Below the pieces are notes generated by a model, which was not told where the DNA came from, made no database searches, and saw only the letters and a list, made by a program, of their open reading frames with translations. A stretch of 32,693 bases of DNA, from positions 1 to 32,693 of the forward strand of contig NZ_AFBG01000005.1 of the NCBI RefSeq assembly GCF_000204195.1, in the 5' to 3' direction. Within the stretch, counting starts at the first letter, position 1, and each line of letters opens with the position of its first letter. Positions 1-8,717 of this stretch are shown one piece after another. The DNA is from Acidovorax radicis N35. GTDB taxonomy: Bacteria; Pseudomonadota; Gammaproteobacteria; Burkholderiales; Burkholderiaceae_C. The position numbers and the translations under genes were made by a program.

Positions 1-325
1 CCACCCGCCAGCGCCGGATGTAGTCGGTGACGGCGCTGTAGCCGCCGCGGTAGCCTTGGGCCTGTATCTGAGCAAACAAGGCACGGCCGCTGCGCCGTCC
101 ATGCTTGGGGCGATGGCTGTCGGTTGTGAGCGCTTGATGCAGGATCGGCTCGAACGCAGTTAGCTTGCCATCGAGCTTCACCCGCTCGTACTTCGGGGCA
201 ACATCGCCGGGCGCCTTGAGCCACTTCTTGACCGTGTTGCGCGACAGGCCCGTGCGCTTTGCGATCTCGCTGAGGGAGAGTTGGTCGCGCAGCCTCATGC
301 GCCTGACCTTGCCAATCATGTCCAT
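1..325 (-). CDS. istA: IS21-family transposase IstA, N-terminal part (cut by window edge)
   Basis: This frame is open to the window edge and encodes about 108 residues beginning MDMIGKVRRMRLRD. The segment LSLSEIAKRTGLSRNTVKKW (residues 16-35) is the helix-turn-helix that opens IS21-type transposases and binds the terminal repeats. The DDE catalytic core would lie outside the window. The ATG at 325 is chosen because AAGGTGA sits six bases upstream; an in-frame GTG at 334 is possible. The partner helper ATPase IstB is expected further left. Identification rests on the helix-turn-helix and the multiple terminal repeats. Confidence 0.85.
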   Translation of the reverse strand, partial: MDMIGKVRRMRLRDQLSLSEIAKRTGLSRNTVKKWLKAPGDVAPKYERVKLDGKLTAFEPILHQALTTDSHRPKHGRRSGRALFAQIQAQGYRGGYSAVTDYIRRWRV

Positions 326-432
326 GGTGATCACCTTGAATCCCCTGCTGAAATTCTCAGCAGGTCAGTGGAACACCCTGGTCAATATTGGATTGGCACT
401 TTGCGGTTTAGCTGGTCAAGATTGCATCGGCA
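1..432 (-). mobile_element. IS21-family insertion sequence, one end only
   Basis: The left edge holds the start of an istA-like gene and the terminal region of its element. Two near-identical 21-bp direct repeats lie upstream of the gene, at 378-398 and 412-432. Both read on the minus strand as TGCC(G/A)AT.CAAT.TTGACCAG. Multiple terminal repeats of this kind are typical of IS21 ends, and the outer copy begins with TG as these ends usually do. I place the IS end at 432, because coding similarity to an XRE regulator begins immediately outside it. The other end and any target duplication lie beyond the window. Confidence 0.8.
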
Positions 433-563
433 CCAACAAAATAGCCGATGCCCTAGGTATTCCGCTCGCTTGTCTTTACTGCGAGGAAGACGAGCCAGCT
501 AGGCTTGTTTTAGCGTCGGGAATCTTCAAGCCACCTGTTCAGCAACGAACCGTGTCCTCGTAG
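433..563 (+). pseudogene. 3' remnant of an XRE-family regulator interrupted by the IS21-family element
   Basis: Directly outside the IS end an open frame encodes about 42 residues starting NKIADALGIPLACLYCEEDE and stopping at 561-563. It aligns with the C-terminal half of the intact regulator at 15796-16122 (QIAEALGAPLEYLYCEDDN): I-A-x-A-L-G-x-P-L, L-Y-C-E and following alanine and leucine positions agree. The helix-turn-helix half is missing and should lie on the far side of the IS. The two proteins are diverged paralogues, not recent duplicates, so this gene probably came with an older element related to the one that carries the intact copy. Confidence 0.7.
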
Positions 564-795
564 CTTGAAAAGGAGATTGCGTGGCCACAGCACCCTGTTC
601 GCTTTCGCCTCCCCTAGCGACGCTCCGGCAATGAAACAGTCTAAAACCAAGAGAGCACTTAAAGCTCGGAGGGCCACCCGGAGCGAGAACAAGACGCACC
701 TCAAAGCTAAATTATTTTCGGCTCGCGACTATCACAGATACCATTCCGCTTCAACAACGGAATCTCCAAATTATCCATGACGTATACCGCAGTCT
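564..795. other. Intergenic, no supported gene
   Basis: A short plus-strand frame exists at 565-780, but its basic composition, lack of a recognisable domain and lack of a clear ribosome site do not support it. The defence operon ends convergently at 796. No clear hairpin terminator was seen. Confidence 0.5.
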
Positions 796-1812
796 TCAGA
801 AAATGACAGAAGTTTCCGGATTTTCTGCGACGAGCCATTTTTGCGCGCCATCAAGCCTCAGCCCGTATTTGACATCATGAACACCTACTGGGAGCCCCCC
901 CGCAATCGATGAGGGGATAATTCGAGGAAACCCTTCATCCACCAGATAGAGTCCTTGCCCACGAATTCTAAATCTCAGCTTCTGATATTGCTCCACATCC
1001 GATTCTTGAAAATTTGCAGCAGCGAGCATTCCTTCAAAATTTTTTTGCGCAGTAAAATCTACCATCAAGATTTCTCTCAATTCGGCGACTAAATTCGGCA
1101 ACGACTCAGAACCGCCTGCCTCATCCCTCACCAGCAAACTGAACAGATACAGCTTTGTATGTGCAGGCGCCAGTAACTGTTCGAGCCCGTTGATTTGATG
1201 ACTTTCATCAATTCTGCCGCTGGTTTTGACCTCAATCGAAAATCTTTCAGCCTCAAAATCGTTCCGCGAGCCAATCGGACCTCTCCACATCGACACCGCT
1301 TTCGCAGTACCGATTTGCGGAATTAACCATCTGCATAAGAACCATAGCTCACCAAACAAACCAATCTGCTGTTCTCTTGAAAGCAAATTTTGTGGGGCAT
1401 CCGACCAGAATTTGCGCCACTTCAAGAGTATGCCTTGGATGAGTCGGGTACGTTTTATGCTGGCGCCCTTTGCCAAAGCATCAACAATTTCTGAAGCGAC
1501 CAAATCTAAGACCTGATGCCCCTCCTGCTCCAAGCAGGCGATTTCTACAAAAACTTCACTCAGGCCAATAGTGTCCACCTTGCATTCAAGAGTCTGAACA
1601 CGGACGCCACGACTTATTCTTTCTGCCAATACGCCCAGCTCATCCGCGGGTACACGCACCAAGATGGAGCGGCAACCTTTCGCATCCACTGCGGCATACA
1701 CGTCAAGACTTCGACTAGGCTGAGCCAGACGGACAGTGAGCCGCTCGTCCGTCGGAACTTGCGCGTTCAGCAGATCCCATCGGAAATCCATGACGTCGAG
1801 CGTGCTGCTCAT
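796..1812 (-). CDS. PD-(D/E)XK motif endonuclease-like protein (DUF4420 type)
   Basis: A 338-residue protein, last gene of the defence operon. It carries a plausible PD-(D/E)XK nuclease core: FGELWF (Glu155), a glycine-rich approach GPIGSRNDFE (Asp185) and IEVKTS (Glu194, Lys196), the usual acidic-x-lysine pair on the central strand. This arrangement matches the DUF4420 family, seen next to Z1 helicases and DNA methyltransferases. The start is placed at the ATG at 1812, not at an upstream ATG at 1827, because 1812 gives an ATGA overlap with the Z1 stop codon, as expected for translational coupling. It is probably the DNA-cleaving or nicking subunit; the substrate cannot be read from the sequence. 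Confidence 0.8.
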   Translation of the reverse strand: MSSTLDVMDFRWDLLNAQVPTDERLTVRLAQPSRSLDVYAAVDAKGCRSILVRVPADELGVLAERISRGVRVQTLECKVDTIGLSEVFVEIACLEQEGHQVLDLVASEIVDALAKGASIKRTRLIQGILLKWRKFWSDAPQNLLSREQQIGLFGELWFLCRWLIPQIGTAKAVSMWRGPIGSRNDFEAERFSIEVKTSGRIDESHQINGLEQLLAPAHTKLYLFSLLVRDEAGGSESLPNLVAELREILMVDFTAQKNFEGMLAAANFQESDVEQYQKLRFRIRGQGLYLVDEGFPRIIPSSIAGGLPVGVHDVKYGLRLDGAQKWLVAENPETSVIF

Positions 1813-4487
1813 ATCAACTGAGCCCATTTCGCAGTGCCCTGCACATACGAACTCGCAGGCCTATCTTTTACCGCCACGGGGAACGAAAGTGCAAACCCAA
1901 TTAGATCGCGGGCCTCTCCACCATTAGGCTTGTCGAACAGCGGTGCACGCGCACTGCCTACTGCAGGCGAAGAGCCTTCGTCGTATCCAGATTGACGACT
2001 GATGGGATATAGGACCAGCAACCCAGAACTAGAATCCCGGACCATACGAGCGGCTCGATTAAGCGATTTTGGGCCTCCTTGAGACATCAAATTCTCTGCC
2101 GCCTTAAGTTGTTCGTCAGTCAGCCCAAAGGCCTCATCGCCAGCCGTCGTTATGACGCCAAGTGAGTTAGAGCCTTTCATACGAGTACGTGCGATATTGT
2201 GCACGGGCCCTACTAGGGAGGGAAGCCACTTCACCGAGCCGAGTTTTTTGTCCATTGTTTCTCGACCACGGACAACCACTGTCCAATTGACCAATCCTCC
2301 GTATTGATTCTGTTCCTCAATCCAGTCGGCCATCAAACGTGGAACACAACCCGAATCAGTGAATTCAAAGTCAAAATCCCTTAAAAATTCCACCACTGCA
2401 GCAGCGCTTACATCACTCCACATTGGCGCGTAAGCCTTCGATCCCGATACAGGCAATCCAATTTTATTGATAAGGTCAATTACAGCAAGACGATTACGCT
2501 CACACATCAAGCCGAGACGATTCAAGTCCTGAAGAGGAAAATGGATTGTCTGCTCCAACTGCAAGGAGTAGCTTTCGCTTTCTACCGTGATAGTTGTTCC
2601 ACGTAGCTTAGCGCTTCCAGTAACCTTCATTGCGGGATGCCGGAGTATCCGCATACCGACATCTTTAGGAGTAATACCTGGTATCTGTTGATACACTTCC
2701 ATATCCTCACGGAGCCGATGCTCTACAAGAGCCAAGTCAGCGAACCATCCGAGCAACTCACCGGAGGAATAGATGCGGGTGAGGTCTTGGTAGCCAAGCC
2801 GGTAACCATACCAACGTGCCATCTGTAGGAGCGTATCGTACTGCGGGGAGCGACGCGCAAAGTAGCTGACTAGCAGCCCCTCCAAAGTAAGGCCGCGAGA
2901 TAGCTTATTTCCACCAATAGCAATCGCTTTGAGGGAAGGCTCCTTTTCATAGTCAAGGACATCACCTACTGCAGAGTTTATCTCCCTAACCTCTACAGCT
3001 TCCATAAATTTTCCGATGTATGGAATCAAATCTTCAAATTTATGAACTGGGCAACCATCTACCTTTTCCGAAGTTAAGATGAAATCCTCATTCCAGAGAT
3101 TATTAAATCTATCTACCAGTCCGTTCTTCCTGTTGTATCGCCACTCATCTTTCAATTCGCGCCAACGACTTTCAATCATCTCCCTCATCGCCCCCTGTTT
3201 AAGGTTGATGTGAGTAGCGTGCACAAGCATGGTGCAAGGGGAGTCCTGCTGCCCTCGTAGGGCCCTAGCAGCCCCACCAAGCACAAAAGCGGCCATTGCT
3301 TCATCCATGGAGTCAGTCAGCTGGGTATCCTCCAGCAACGTTACAATCTGCTCAATGTCGACTGCGCGTAGGACCGGCAAGCCAAGGACACGCTCATCAT
3401 TACTTGGGTCGAAACGCCCAAAAAACTCCTCTGTCCCAAAATAGCCTTTAGGCTTCGGAAGGTCAATGAAGAAGTCCTTCGGATAGAGGTCGAGTCCAGC
3501 CACCGGATCATATTGCTCATGGGGAATCAAAATATTGGCGAATGGCGTCGCCGTATAACCCACGTAAGCACGTTTCGAAAATATCTGAAGAAGCTCGCGA
3601 ATATATCCATTTATTACAGCAGGAGATTCGTAATCCAGGTTATCCGAAGCATAACTTGCCTCCGTCTGAATTGAGGCTTTACTATCGACACTGGCTTGAT
3701 CAGCTTCATCATCAATGAATAGCACTGGCAGATTCTTCTTCGTTCCAATAGGCGCCGTTATAAGCCACTGCTTCAGCCTCTTCAAAACCGCCCAATTCTT
3801 CTTGACCACTAGGAGCACTGGGTCCGACCCTTGCAGGGCTGCATGTGTGGCGCGACCAGGTTCGAAGTCGCCGTCAAAATCGTCGTTCGTGAATTTGTGC
3901 CATTGTTTCCCCGAAGGTGGCATCGGAACCGCATCGTGCGGGTTGTGGGGATAGCCAGTGAGCTCTTTGCTCAAGCGGATTTGGGTCTGGCGACGCAAGC
4001 CATTGTCAATGCCAGACATAACGATGATGAGCCGATATCCGGCATCAGCCGCCTTAGCTATCACCGCCGCGAAATTTGCTGTCTTCCCGCTCTGCACATA
4101 GCCAAGGACAAGGCCTCGTACATCGAATTCGGGAGTACTGGGCGGGCGTAGATGCCTTAAAACTGTGTCGGATGCATCATCGAGAGACGCCACAGAATCG
4201 CGTGGCCGATTTTTCACTCCGAGCAGGTAGCTTCTCAGCGTAGGCCAGTAGTACCATTCATTCCTATCCACCCCATCAAGCCAATCTGCCGCCTCCGCTG
4301 CGGTGGCGATCACCTTTGCCTTCTCAAATGTCCGGTTGCTCTCCTTCTCCAACTCCTGGGCTACCCAATCACGGAACTCAGGTTGGATGGCCGGATTAAC
4401 GAGTACATCCGCAGGCGTGTTTCCCACAGAAATGAGGAAGCGCGCGGTACGGAGGGCGGTTTCTTGTTGAACGGAATGAGAGCTCAA
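1809..4487 (-). CDS. Z1 domain superfamily II helicase-like ATPase
   Basis: An 892-residue protein with helicase motifs in order: Walker A GYVQSGKT (129-136), Walker B FIDDEAD (257-263), the TAT-type motif YTATPFAN (311-318), GGNKLSRGLTLEGL (525-538) and QMARWYGYR (555-563). The GKT/DEAD/TATPF/SRGLTLEG series is characteristic of the Z1 family, found in restriction-like operons with a GHKL ATPase. The C-terminal 300 residues hold no motif I recognise. Translation appears to begin at a TTG whose TTGA overlaps the stop of the ATPase gene upstream; no nearby in-frame ATG precedes the motifs. The likely role is an ATP-driven translocase that couples target recognition to the nuclease encoded next. 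Confidence 0.88.
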   Translation of the reverse strand: MSSHSVQQETALRTARFLISVGNTPADVLVNPAIQPEFRDWVAQELEKESNRTFEKAKVIATAAEAADWLDGVDRNEWYYWPTLRSYLLGVKNRPRDSVASLDDASDTVLRHLRPPSTPEFDVRGLVLGYVQSGKTANFAAVIAKAADAGYRLIIVMSGIDNGLRRQTQIRLSKELTGYPHNPHDAVPMPPSGKQWHKFTNDDFDGDFEPGRATHAALQGSDPVLLVVKKNWAVLKRLKQWLITAPIGTKKNLPVLFIDDEADQASVDSKASIQTEASYASDNLDYESPAVINGYIRELLQIFSKRAYVGYTATPFANILIPHEQYDPVAGLDLYPKDFFIDLPKPKGYFGTEEFFGRFDPSNDERVLGLPVLRAVDIEQIVTLLEDTQLTDSMDEAMAAFVLGGAARALRGQQDSPCTMLVHATHINLKQGAMREMIESRWRELKDEWRYNRKNGLVDRFNNLWNEDFILTSEKVDGCPVHKFEDLIPYIGKFMEAVEVREINSAVGDVLDYEKEPSLKAIAIGGNKLSRGLTLEGLLVSYFARRSPQYDTLLQMARWYGYRLGYQDLTRIYSSGELLGWFADLALVEHRLREDMEVYQQIPGITPKDVGMRILRHPAMKVTGSAKLRGTTITVESESYSLQLEQTIHFPLQDLNRLGLMCERNRLAVIDLINKIGLPVSGSKAYAPMWSDVSAAAVVEFLRDFDFEFTDSGCVPRLMADWIEEQNQYGGLVNWTVVVRGRETMDKKLGSVKWLPSLVGPVHNIARTRMKGSNSLGVITTAGDEAFGLTDEQLKAAENLMSQGGPKSLNRAARMVRDSSSGLLVLYPISRQSGYDEGSSPAVGSARAPLFDKPNGGEARDLIGFALSFPVAVKDRPASSYVQGTAKWAQLI

Positions 4488-5842
4488 AATTGCCCCTCCA
4501 ACTTCATGCGAGCGCGGGCAATGGCGTTCTCAACTGCAACCACTTCAGATGCGTCCGCCACTTGTATTAGCAGGTCAGCCACCAAATCCAACTCCTGAGC
4601 TGTTGCCGTTCGTTTTTTGGATTTTTGCGAAGTGCCGCCGCCACCAGGGATTTTGAAGTCCCGATCATCGGGCGGTTTTGGCGTTCCGCCACCGGGTCCG
4701 GGTGGAGGCGCAGGAGGCGGTGGTACCGGAGGAGATGACGGACTTTTTGTTCTATAGATTTCCTCTGCCATCTTTACGGCGGGCTTTGTCCACGCCTCAA
4801 TATCTGCACGTATTTCTGAGGGAAGCGCGACGCGCATTTTCGGTACGTTTATTTCGAACTCTTCATCCAATTTTGGATTAAATGAAACGGCTATCCGGGA
4901 AAGCTTGCGATGCTCATCGACCACCCTCAGACCGCACCAGCCACCGCTTTGAATCATACGGTCAGCACGATAGATGTAGAACCCTTGCTGCATGTTCCAC
5001 TTCCGCGGCCCTGCCGCCCTTGTATGCGCCTCTTTGGAAGAGAACTTAGACTCCGGAGGAAGAACAAACGGTTCCACGATGACCGCTGAGCGCCCTTTGA
5101 TTCCCTCGACAGGGAATGCGTTGGAATCGAGTGCCTTAGTTTCTTTTTCACTCCTAGCAAAAGGGTCCCAGGGCACCAGCTTGTTCTCGTTCACATATAT
5201 TGCAAGCCGCTTTCCCCGAACTTCTCCGGCTAGGAACCGGTGGAAAACCATCGAGACGTGTTCTTCCATTTCACGAGTCACTGCGAAAAGATGCTTTCGT
5301 GCGTGCTCTCCATCTGGATACTTGTACCCAAGAATTCGGTCCAACCGCTCCCAGATGACCACGGTTCCCGTAGTCTCCTTCAGATGCGAAAGCGCCAGCG
5401 GGGGAAGGTCAGTTGTTTTGACCGGTAAGATTTCCCAACGGTTTTTGGCCTCGACATGCTCTACGTCCCAACAGTACGCGGCGATATCGGCTCTGTTGGG
5501 ATTTCTACGCGTGGCTACGGTGAGCCTCAGACATTGGCTCAACGAGGCGGTTTTTAATCCTAGACCGAATTTCCCCAAGTCAGCGTCGTCGTAATCACGC
5601 TCTGACCCAAAGCGTAGAGCCTCTCTCAGCTGCTCCGGCGACATCCCTTCACCGTTGTCTGCAATCGTAACCGTCGTAGCCACACCCAGCCAGTCGACAT
5701 TCACTCTCACAGTGCTGGCCTTGGCCTCGATAGAGTTGTCTATGAGGTCTGCGACAGCTGCCGCGAATTCGTAACCCAAATCTCGCTGTGAGCGAATCAT
5801 CCGCCGTGCACTGGGAATGATTTCCAGACCATTTGCAGCCAA
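4484..5842 (-). CDS. MORC/MutL-like GHKL ATPase of a restriction-type operon
   Basis: A 452-residue protein with the Bergerat ATP-binding fold at its N-terminus: DLIDNS (32-37, N box), DNGEGM (62-67, G1) and GKFGLGLKTAS (90-100, G2). These motifs match the MutL-like/MORC ATPases of bacterial modification systems, which act as ATP-gated clamps. A proline-glycine-rich linker near residues 365-395 separates a short helical tail. The TTG start is supported by AGGAGGGG about eight bases upstream; I saw no better in-frame ATG. It follows the methyltransferase by 24 bp and overlaps the Z1 gene by 4 bp. It probably forms an effector complex with the Z1 helicase and the nuclease. Confidence 0.85.
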   Translation of the reverse strand: MAANGLEIIPSARRMIRSQRDLGYEFAAAVADLIDNSIEAKASTVRVNVDWLGVATTVTIADNGEGMSPEQLREALRFGSERDYDDADLGKFGLGLKTASLSQCLRLTVATRRNPNRADIAAYCWDVEHVEAKNRWEILPVKTTDLPPLALSHLKETTGTVVIWERLDRILGYKYPDGEHARKHLFAVTREMEEHVSMVFHRFLAGEVRGKRLAIYVNENKLVPWDPFARSEKETKALDSNAFPVEGIKGRSAVIVEPFVLPPESKFSSKEAHTRAAGPRKWNMQQGFYIYRADRMIQSGGWCGLRVVDEHRKLSRIAVSFNPKLDEEFEINVPKMRVALPSEIRADIEAWTKPAVKMAEEIYRTKSPSSPPVPPPPAPPPGPGGGTPKPPDDRDFKIPGGGGTSQKSKKRTATAQELDLVADLLIQVADASEVVAVENAIARARMKLEGQF

Positions 5843-5866
5843 AGTTGCCCCCTCCTATTGGATATG

Positions 5867-7501
5867 TTAGAGATTGTGACTTATCGCTCCGGCCATCACC
5901 GCGGCGGAGCAGTAGTACTCATCTTCAGAAAGATGACCTTCATCAAACCGTTTTCTCGCTTCAATGGCTATGGGAATGAGTTCGACCGGCCACCCACTTC
6001 TTACATACACCGGTTCCAATACGAAACTGACGCCCCTTTTTGGCCCCGGACTCAGCACTCTTCCACTGTCGGATGCCGCATCAGGATGAAGATTGGGATG
6101 GAGAAACCCCACTGCCCACCAGGCGTGCAGGAAATCTGCTTTGGAAAGATTCGAAAGTGGCATCAAGAACAGCGACTCGACGAAAGCTTCAAGCTGGTCA
6201 ATCGCAGCTCTGCGATCCGAAGGGAGCGTCGCGACGGCCTTGGGCGCTACCATGTCGCTGTCCACTGAAGCGGACACATACTCCTTGACCGCCAGCCCTA
6301 TCGCCTGACCAACCAGCGGAGGTACGGCATTGCCAATCTGTGCGAATGAATGCGTGGGAGCCTCTGGAAGAAGGAAGGTGTCCGGAAAGCTCTGAATGCG
6401 GGCTGCCTCACGAGGTGATAGCGAGCGGCACTGCACAGGGTGGATGAACATTAGTCCATCCTTCTTCAGATGCGCAACGATGGTTGAGCAAAGCTCGTCT
6501 CGGTGCTGTCGGGTATACCTGTCCTTAAAGTTATCGCGATCGTAAGGAAACTCCATTTCCTCACCCCGTGCTATGGCTTGCTTGCTATTCTCCCCTTCAT
6601 TGAGGCGCATGAAGTCGCGAAGATCGCGCTGGCTGTGAGGCCTTGCAGTGTGCGCCGTGAGAACCTTAGGCTTGTTGGCCAACAGGACTTTGTCAATGTA
6701 GCGTTTCCCGTACTTCTTGATGTGTGCCTTGCGGAGCTCAGGCTCGTAGAGTCGATGAAAACGGTCATCGCCTGGCACGATGTATGGAAGGTCTCCAATG
6801 GCCTCACCGAGAGTCACCGGCGGCTGCAGCCCCTCTTCGACAGGCTCGCCGATGCCCACGTGAGTCTGCTTGATGTATCGATCTGGGATGAACAGCGGCA
6901 GTTCTCTGCGCGTCCCGATAAACAGCTGACGAACCCGCTTCTGCGGCACGCCAAACCGCCACGCTTTCACCTCATATGGGATGACACGGTACCCAAGCTC
7001 ACGGCTTTCGACTTGAACTCTGGTGAAGAATTCTCCGCCAGCCGCCGAACGGAGACCGGGAACGTTCTCCATGATGAAAACCTTCGGCTGGTAGTACTTC
7101 ACGTACCGCAGGAATTCCTTGTATAGGTCTCGGCGAGGGTCGTGGACCAAGCGGTCACCATGGTTCGCCCCATCAACTTGGCGCGCCTTGGAAAATCCTT
7201 GGCAAGGAGGACCGCCAACGATGAGGTCCACCCGGTTCGGCGCAATCAGTTTATCTAGGTCTTCCGGGCGGAACGACGTCAGGTCTTTCACCAACGCATG
7301 AGGAACGTGCGGATAGTTCGCCTTGAAGGTTTCAATTGCAGGGACGTTGAAATCGATTGCCGCGAGACATTTCAAGCCTGCCCAGTTCAATCCCAAGGAA
7401 AAACCGCCACAACCAGAGAAGAGATCCAAGTAGGTCAGTGAATCATTGCTCTCCGTGGCATTGTTCACGGGCTTTGAGGAGGTTGGAATTTTTTTACTCA
7501 T
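5867..7501 (-). CDS. dcm: DNA (cytosine-5-)-methyltransferase
   Basis: A 544-residue C5 methyltransferase that would modify cytosine in a specific site and protect host DNA. Visible motifs: I DLFSGCGG (26-33, AdoMet binding), IV GGPPCQGF with catalytic Cys100, VI ENV (145-147), VIII QKRVRQLFIG (187-196) and X GNAVPP (390-395). The target-recognition region lies between VIII and IX, near 200-335. About 150 residues follow motif X, longer than a minimal enzyme, so a second domain is likely. The ATG at 7501 is preferred; an in-frame TTG at 7537 would add twelve residues, and neither has a strong ribosome site. It is first in the operon. The symbol is generic; target specificity is unknown. Confidence 0.93.
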   Translation of the reverse strand: MSKKIPTSSKPVNNATESNDSLTYLDLFSGCGGFSLGLNWAGLKCLAAIDFNVPAIETFKANYPHVPHALVKDLTSFRPEDLDKLIAPNRVDLIVGGPPCQGFSKARQVDGANHGDRLVHDPRRDLYKEFLRYVKYYQPKVFIMENVPGLRSAAGGEFFTRVQVESRELGYRVIPYEVKAWRFGVPQKRVRQLFIGTRRELPLFIPDRYIKQTHVGIGEPVEEGLQPPVTLGEAIGDLPYIVPGDDRFHRLYEPELRKAHIKKYGKRYIDKVLLANKPKVLTAHTARPHSQRDLRDFMRLNEGENSKQAIARGEEMEFPYDRDNFKDRYTRQHRDELCSTIVAHLKKDGLMFIHPVQCRSLSPREAARIQSFPDTFLLPEAPTHSFAQIGNAVPPLVGQAIGLAVKEYVSASVDSDMVAPKAVATLPSDRRAAIDQLEAFVESLFLMPLSNLSKADFLHAWWAVGFLHPNLHPDAASDSGRVLSPGPKRGVSFVLEPVYVRSGWPVELIPIAIEARKRFDEGHLSEDEYYCSAAVMAGAISHNL

Positions 7502-8110
7502 AGTTTGAAAAGCGTCTGCAATTTTCGCATCTGGCAACCATATGCCATCGTTTCGCGCAGAGGCTTCGCGTCGTTCCCTCAGGGCAACACAACTCGGCTG
7601 CTGCCAACCACATCATCTGATGATCCCTCGCTGCTGCTTTCGGCATCGTGATTGCGACCTACGCTCGAAGTGGCGTAAGGACTGAGTGATGGGCCTCAGC
7701 ATATTGAGTCGTCGAGACTCAGAATGCCACAAATTGTTTCATTCCAAGCCGACATAGCGCGCCCTGACTGGAAATCAGCGGTGCGCGTGACACGGAGACA
7801 AAGGCATATCGTTAAATTGCGGTCAAACATCATTTCGGTTGAATCTCCCCGAGTGCGTGGTGGGACCGAGCGAATACTTTCCCACCTGTCTTCCAATGCA
7901 AAACGCCGCGTACTCGGCGTGACGTTTTCTGGGGCCTAGTTGTCAGGCTGCATCCTTACGCGGCCTCTAGGGCAGGCAATGGCAACTGCACAACATTCCC
8001 ATCCGTTGGCACCACTACGGCTCCGGCATTTTGGAGCGCAGGCGTTCAAGCGCAATGGCCGCGCACATCAACGCACTGCGCCCCCGATGCAAAGGTCAGA
8101 ACCAGCGTCA
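7502..8110. other. Intergenic region upstream of the defence operon
   Basis: About 600 bp between the methyltransferase start and the terminator of lyase tail A. It should contain the operon promoter, which I cannot define. Two small palindromes are present at 7682-7699 and 7705-7721. Short plus-strand frames (for example 7724-7939) have no recognisable product and are not called. Confidence 0.5.
7682..7721. promoter_or_regulatory. Paired palindromes, possible operator of the defence operon
   Basis: CTGAG...CTCAG at 7682-7699 is followed by TGAGTCGTCGAGACTCA at 7705-7721, with six-base arms. The second shares the 8-mer CGAGACTC with the operator at 15779-15795. It lies about 200 bp upstream of the methyltransferase. 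A regulatory role is inferred. Confidence 0.3.
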
Positions 8111-8145
8111 GAAAAACAAAAAAGCGACCGTTTTACGGGCCGCTT
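8111..8145 (-). terminator. Rho-independent terminator after lyase tail A
   Basis: On the minus strand a GC-rich hairpin (AAGCGGCC paired with GGTCGCTT around a CGTAAAAC loop) is followed by a T-rich run, TTTTTTGTTTTTC. It lies about 45 bp beyond the tRNA-like sequence and would have ended the original aceA transcript. Confidence 0.7.
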
Positions 8146-8190
8146 ATTTTGCAACTACCTTGCTAACGATCAATTTTCAAGGAGTTTTTT

Positions 8191-8255
8191 TGGTGGCTGG
8201 AGCGAAATCGAACCAGCAGCAAGGATTTCTAATCCTAATCTCACTTCGCCTAAGA
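8191..8255 (-). other. tRNA-3'-half-like sequence directly after lyase tail A
   Basis: Immediately after the detached lyase stop codon, the minus strand reads as the last two thirds of a tRNA: an AGGA/TCCT anticodon-like hairpin with a seven-base loop, a T-loop TTCGATT and a CCA end. It aligns along its length with the sequence after tail C (20963-21030). The T-stem pairs poorly and no D-arm or 5' acceptor strand is evident, so it is not a functional tRNA gene in usual form. An alternative hairpin pairs GCTGG with CCAGC. Confidence 0.5.
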
Positions 8256-8487
8256 TCAGTGGAACTGCTCTTCTTCGGTCGAACCCGTCAGGGCCTTCAC
8301 GCTGGACGAGCCGCCCTGGATCACCGTGGTCACGTCGTCAAAGTAGCCTGCGCCCACTTCCTGCTGGTGCGACACGAAGGTGTAGCCCTTTTCGCGTGCT
8401 GCGAATTCTGGTTCCTGCACCATTTCGGTGTAGTGCTTCATGCCTTCGCCCTGGGCGTATGCATGGGCGAACTGGAAGGTGTTGAAC
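8256..8487 (-). repeat. Detached 3' end of isocitrate lyase, tail A (displaced attachment site)
   Basis: These 232 bp match 21031-21262 of aceA without gaps and encode the same last 76 residues plus the stop, starting at FNTFQF. Similarity ends abruptly after 8487. Differences from tail C are few and silent. It is best explained as the original lyase end, displaced when the element carrying the integrase at 8718 entered aceA. The longest identical run next to the break (about 43 bp, ending GTGTTGAAC) is the likely crossover core. Confidence 0.85.
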
Positions 8488-8717
8488 AGGCCAAAGATCC
8501 TCGTAAGTTGAAGATTTGCAAGGATTTTTTCGCCTTTTTCAGGTTCCTTTTCAGCACCACCCACCCATCCCCCACCCCGAGTTTCTATGCCGGATTCCGA
8601 TGCCCAATGGAATCAACGCCTTTCCTTTCCCCGGGCCGTGGCTCTCCCACCACCCACCCAACCCAGCCGTCGTTTCCGCTGAGGGGTGGAGGGGGAAAAT
8701 TTTGCCCAGTTTTTCCG

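Noticed and set aside
565..780. 71-residue basic plus-strand frame after the XRE remnant
   Set aside because: Composition looks random and no start signal is evident.
7724..7939. 71-residue plus-strand frame upstream of the defence operon
   Set aside because: No domain, and a minus-strand frame covers most of it equally well.
8256..8564. A separate small gene made of the lyase C-terminus at tail A
   Set aside because: It is a detached 3' end with no start signal or promoter; its frame exists only because it copies aceA.
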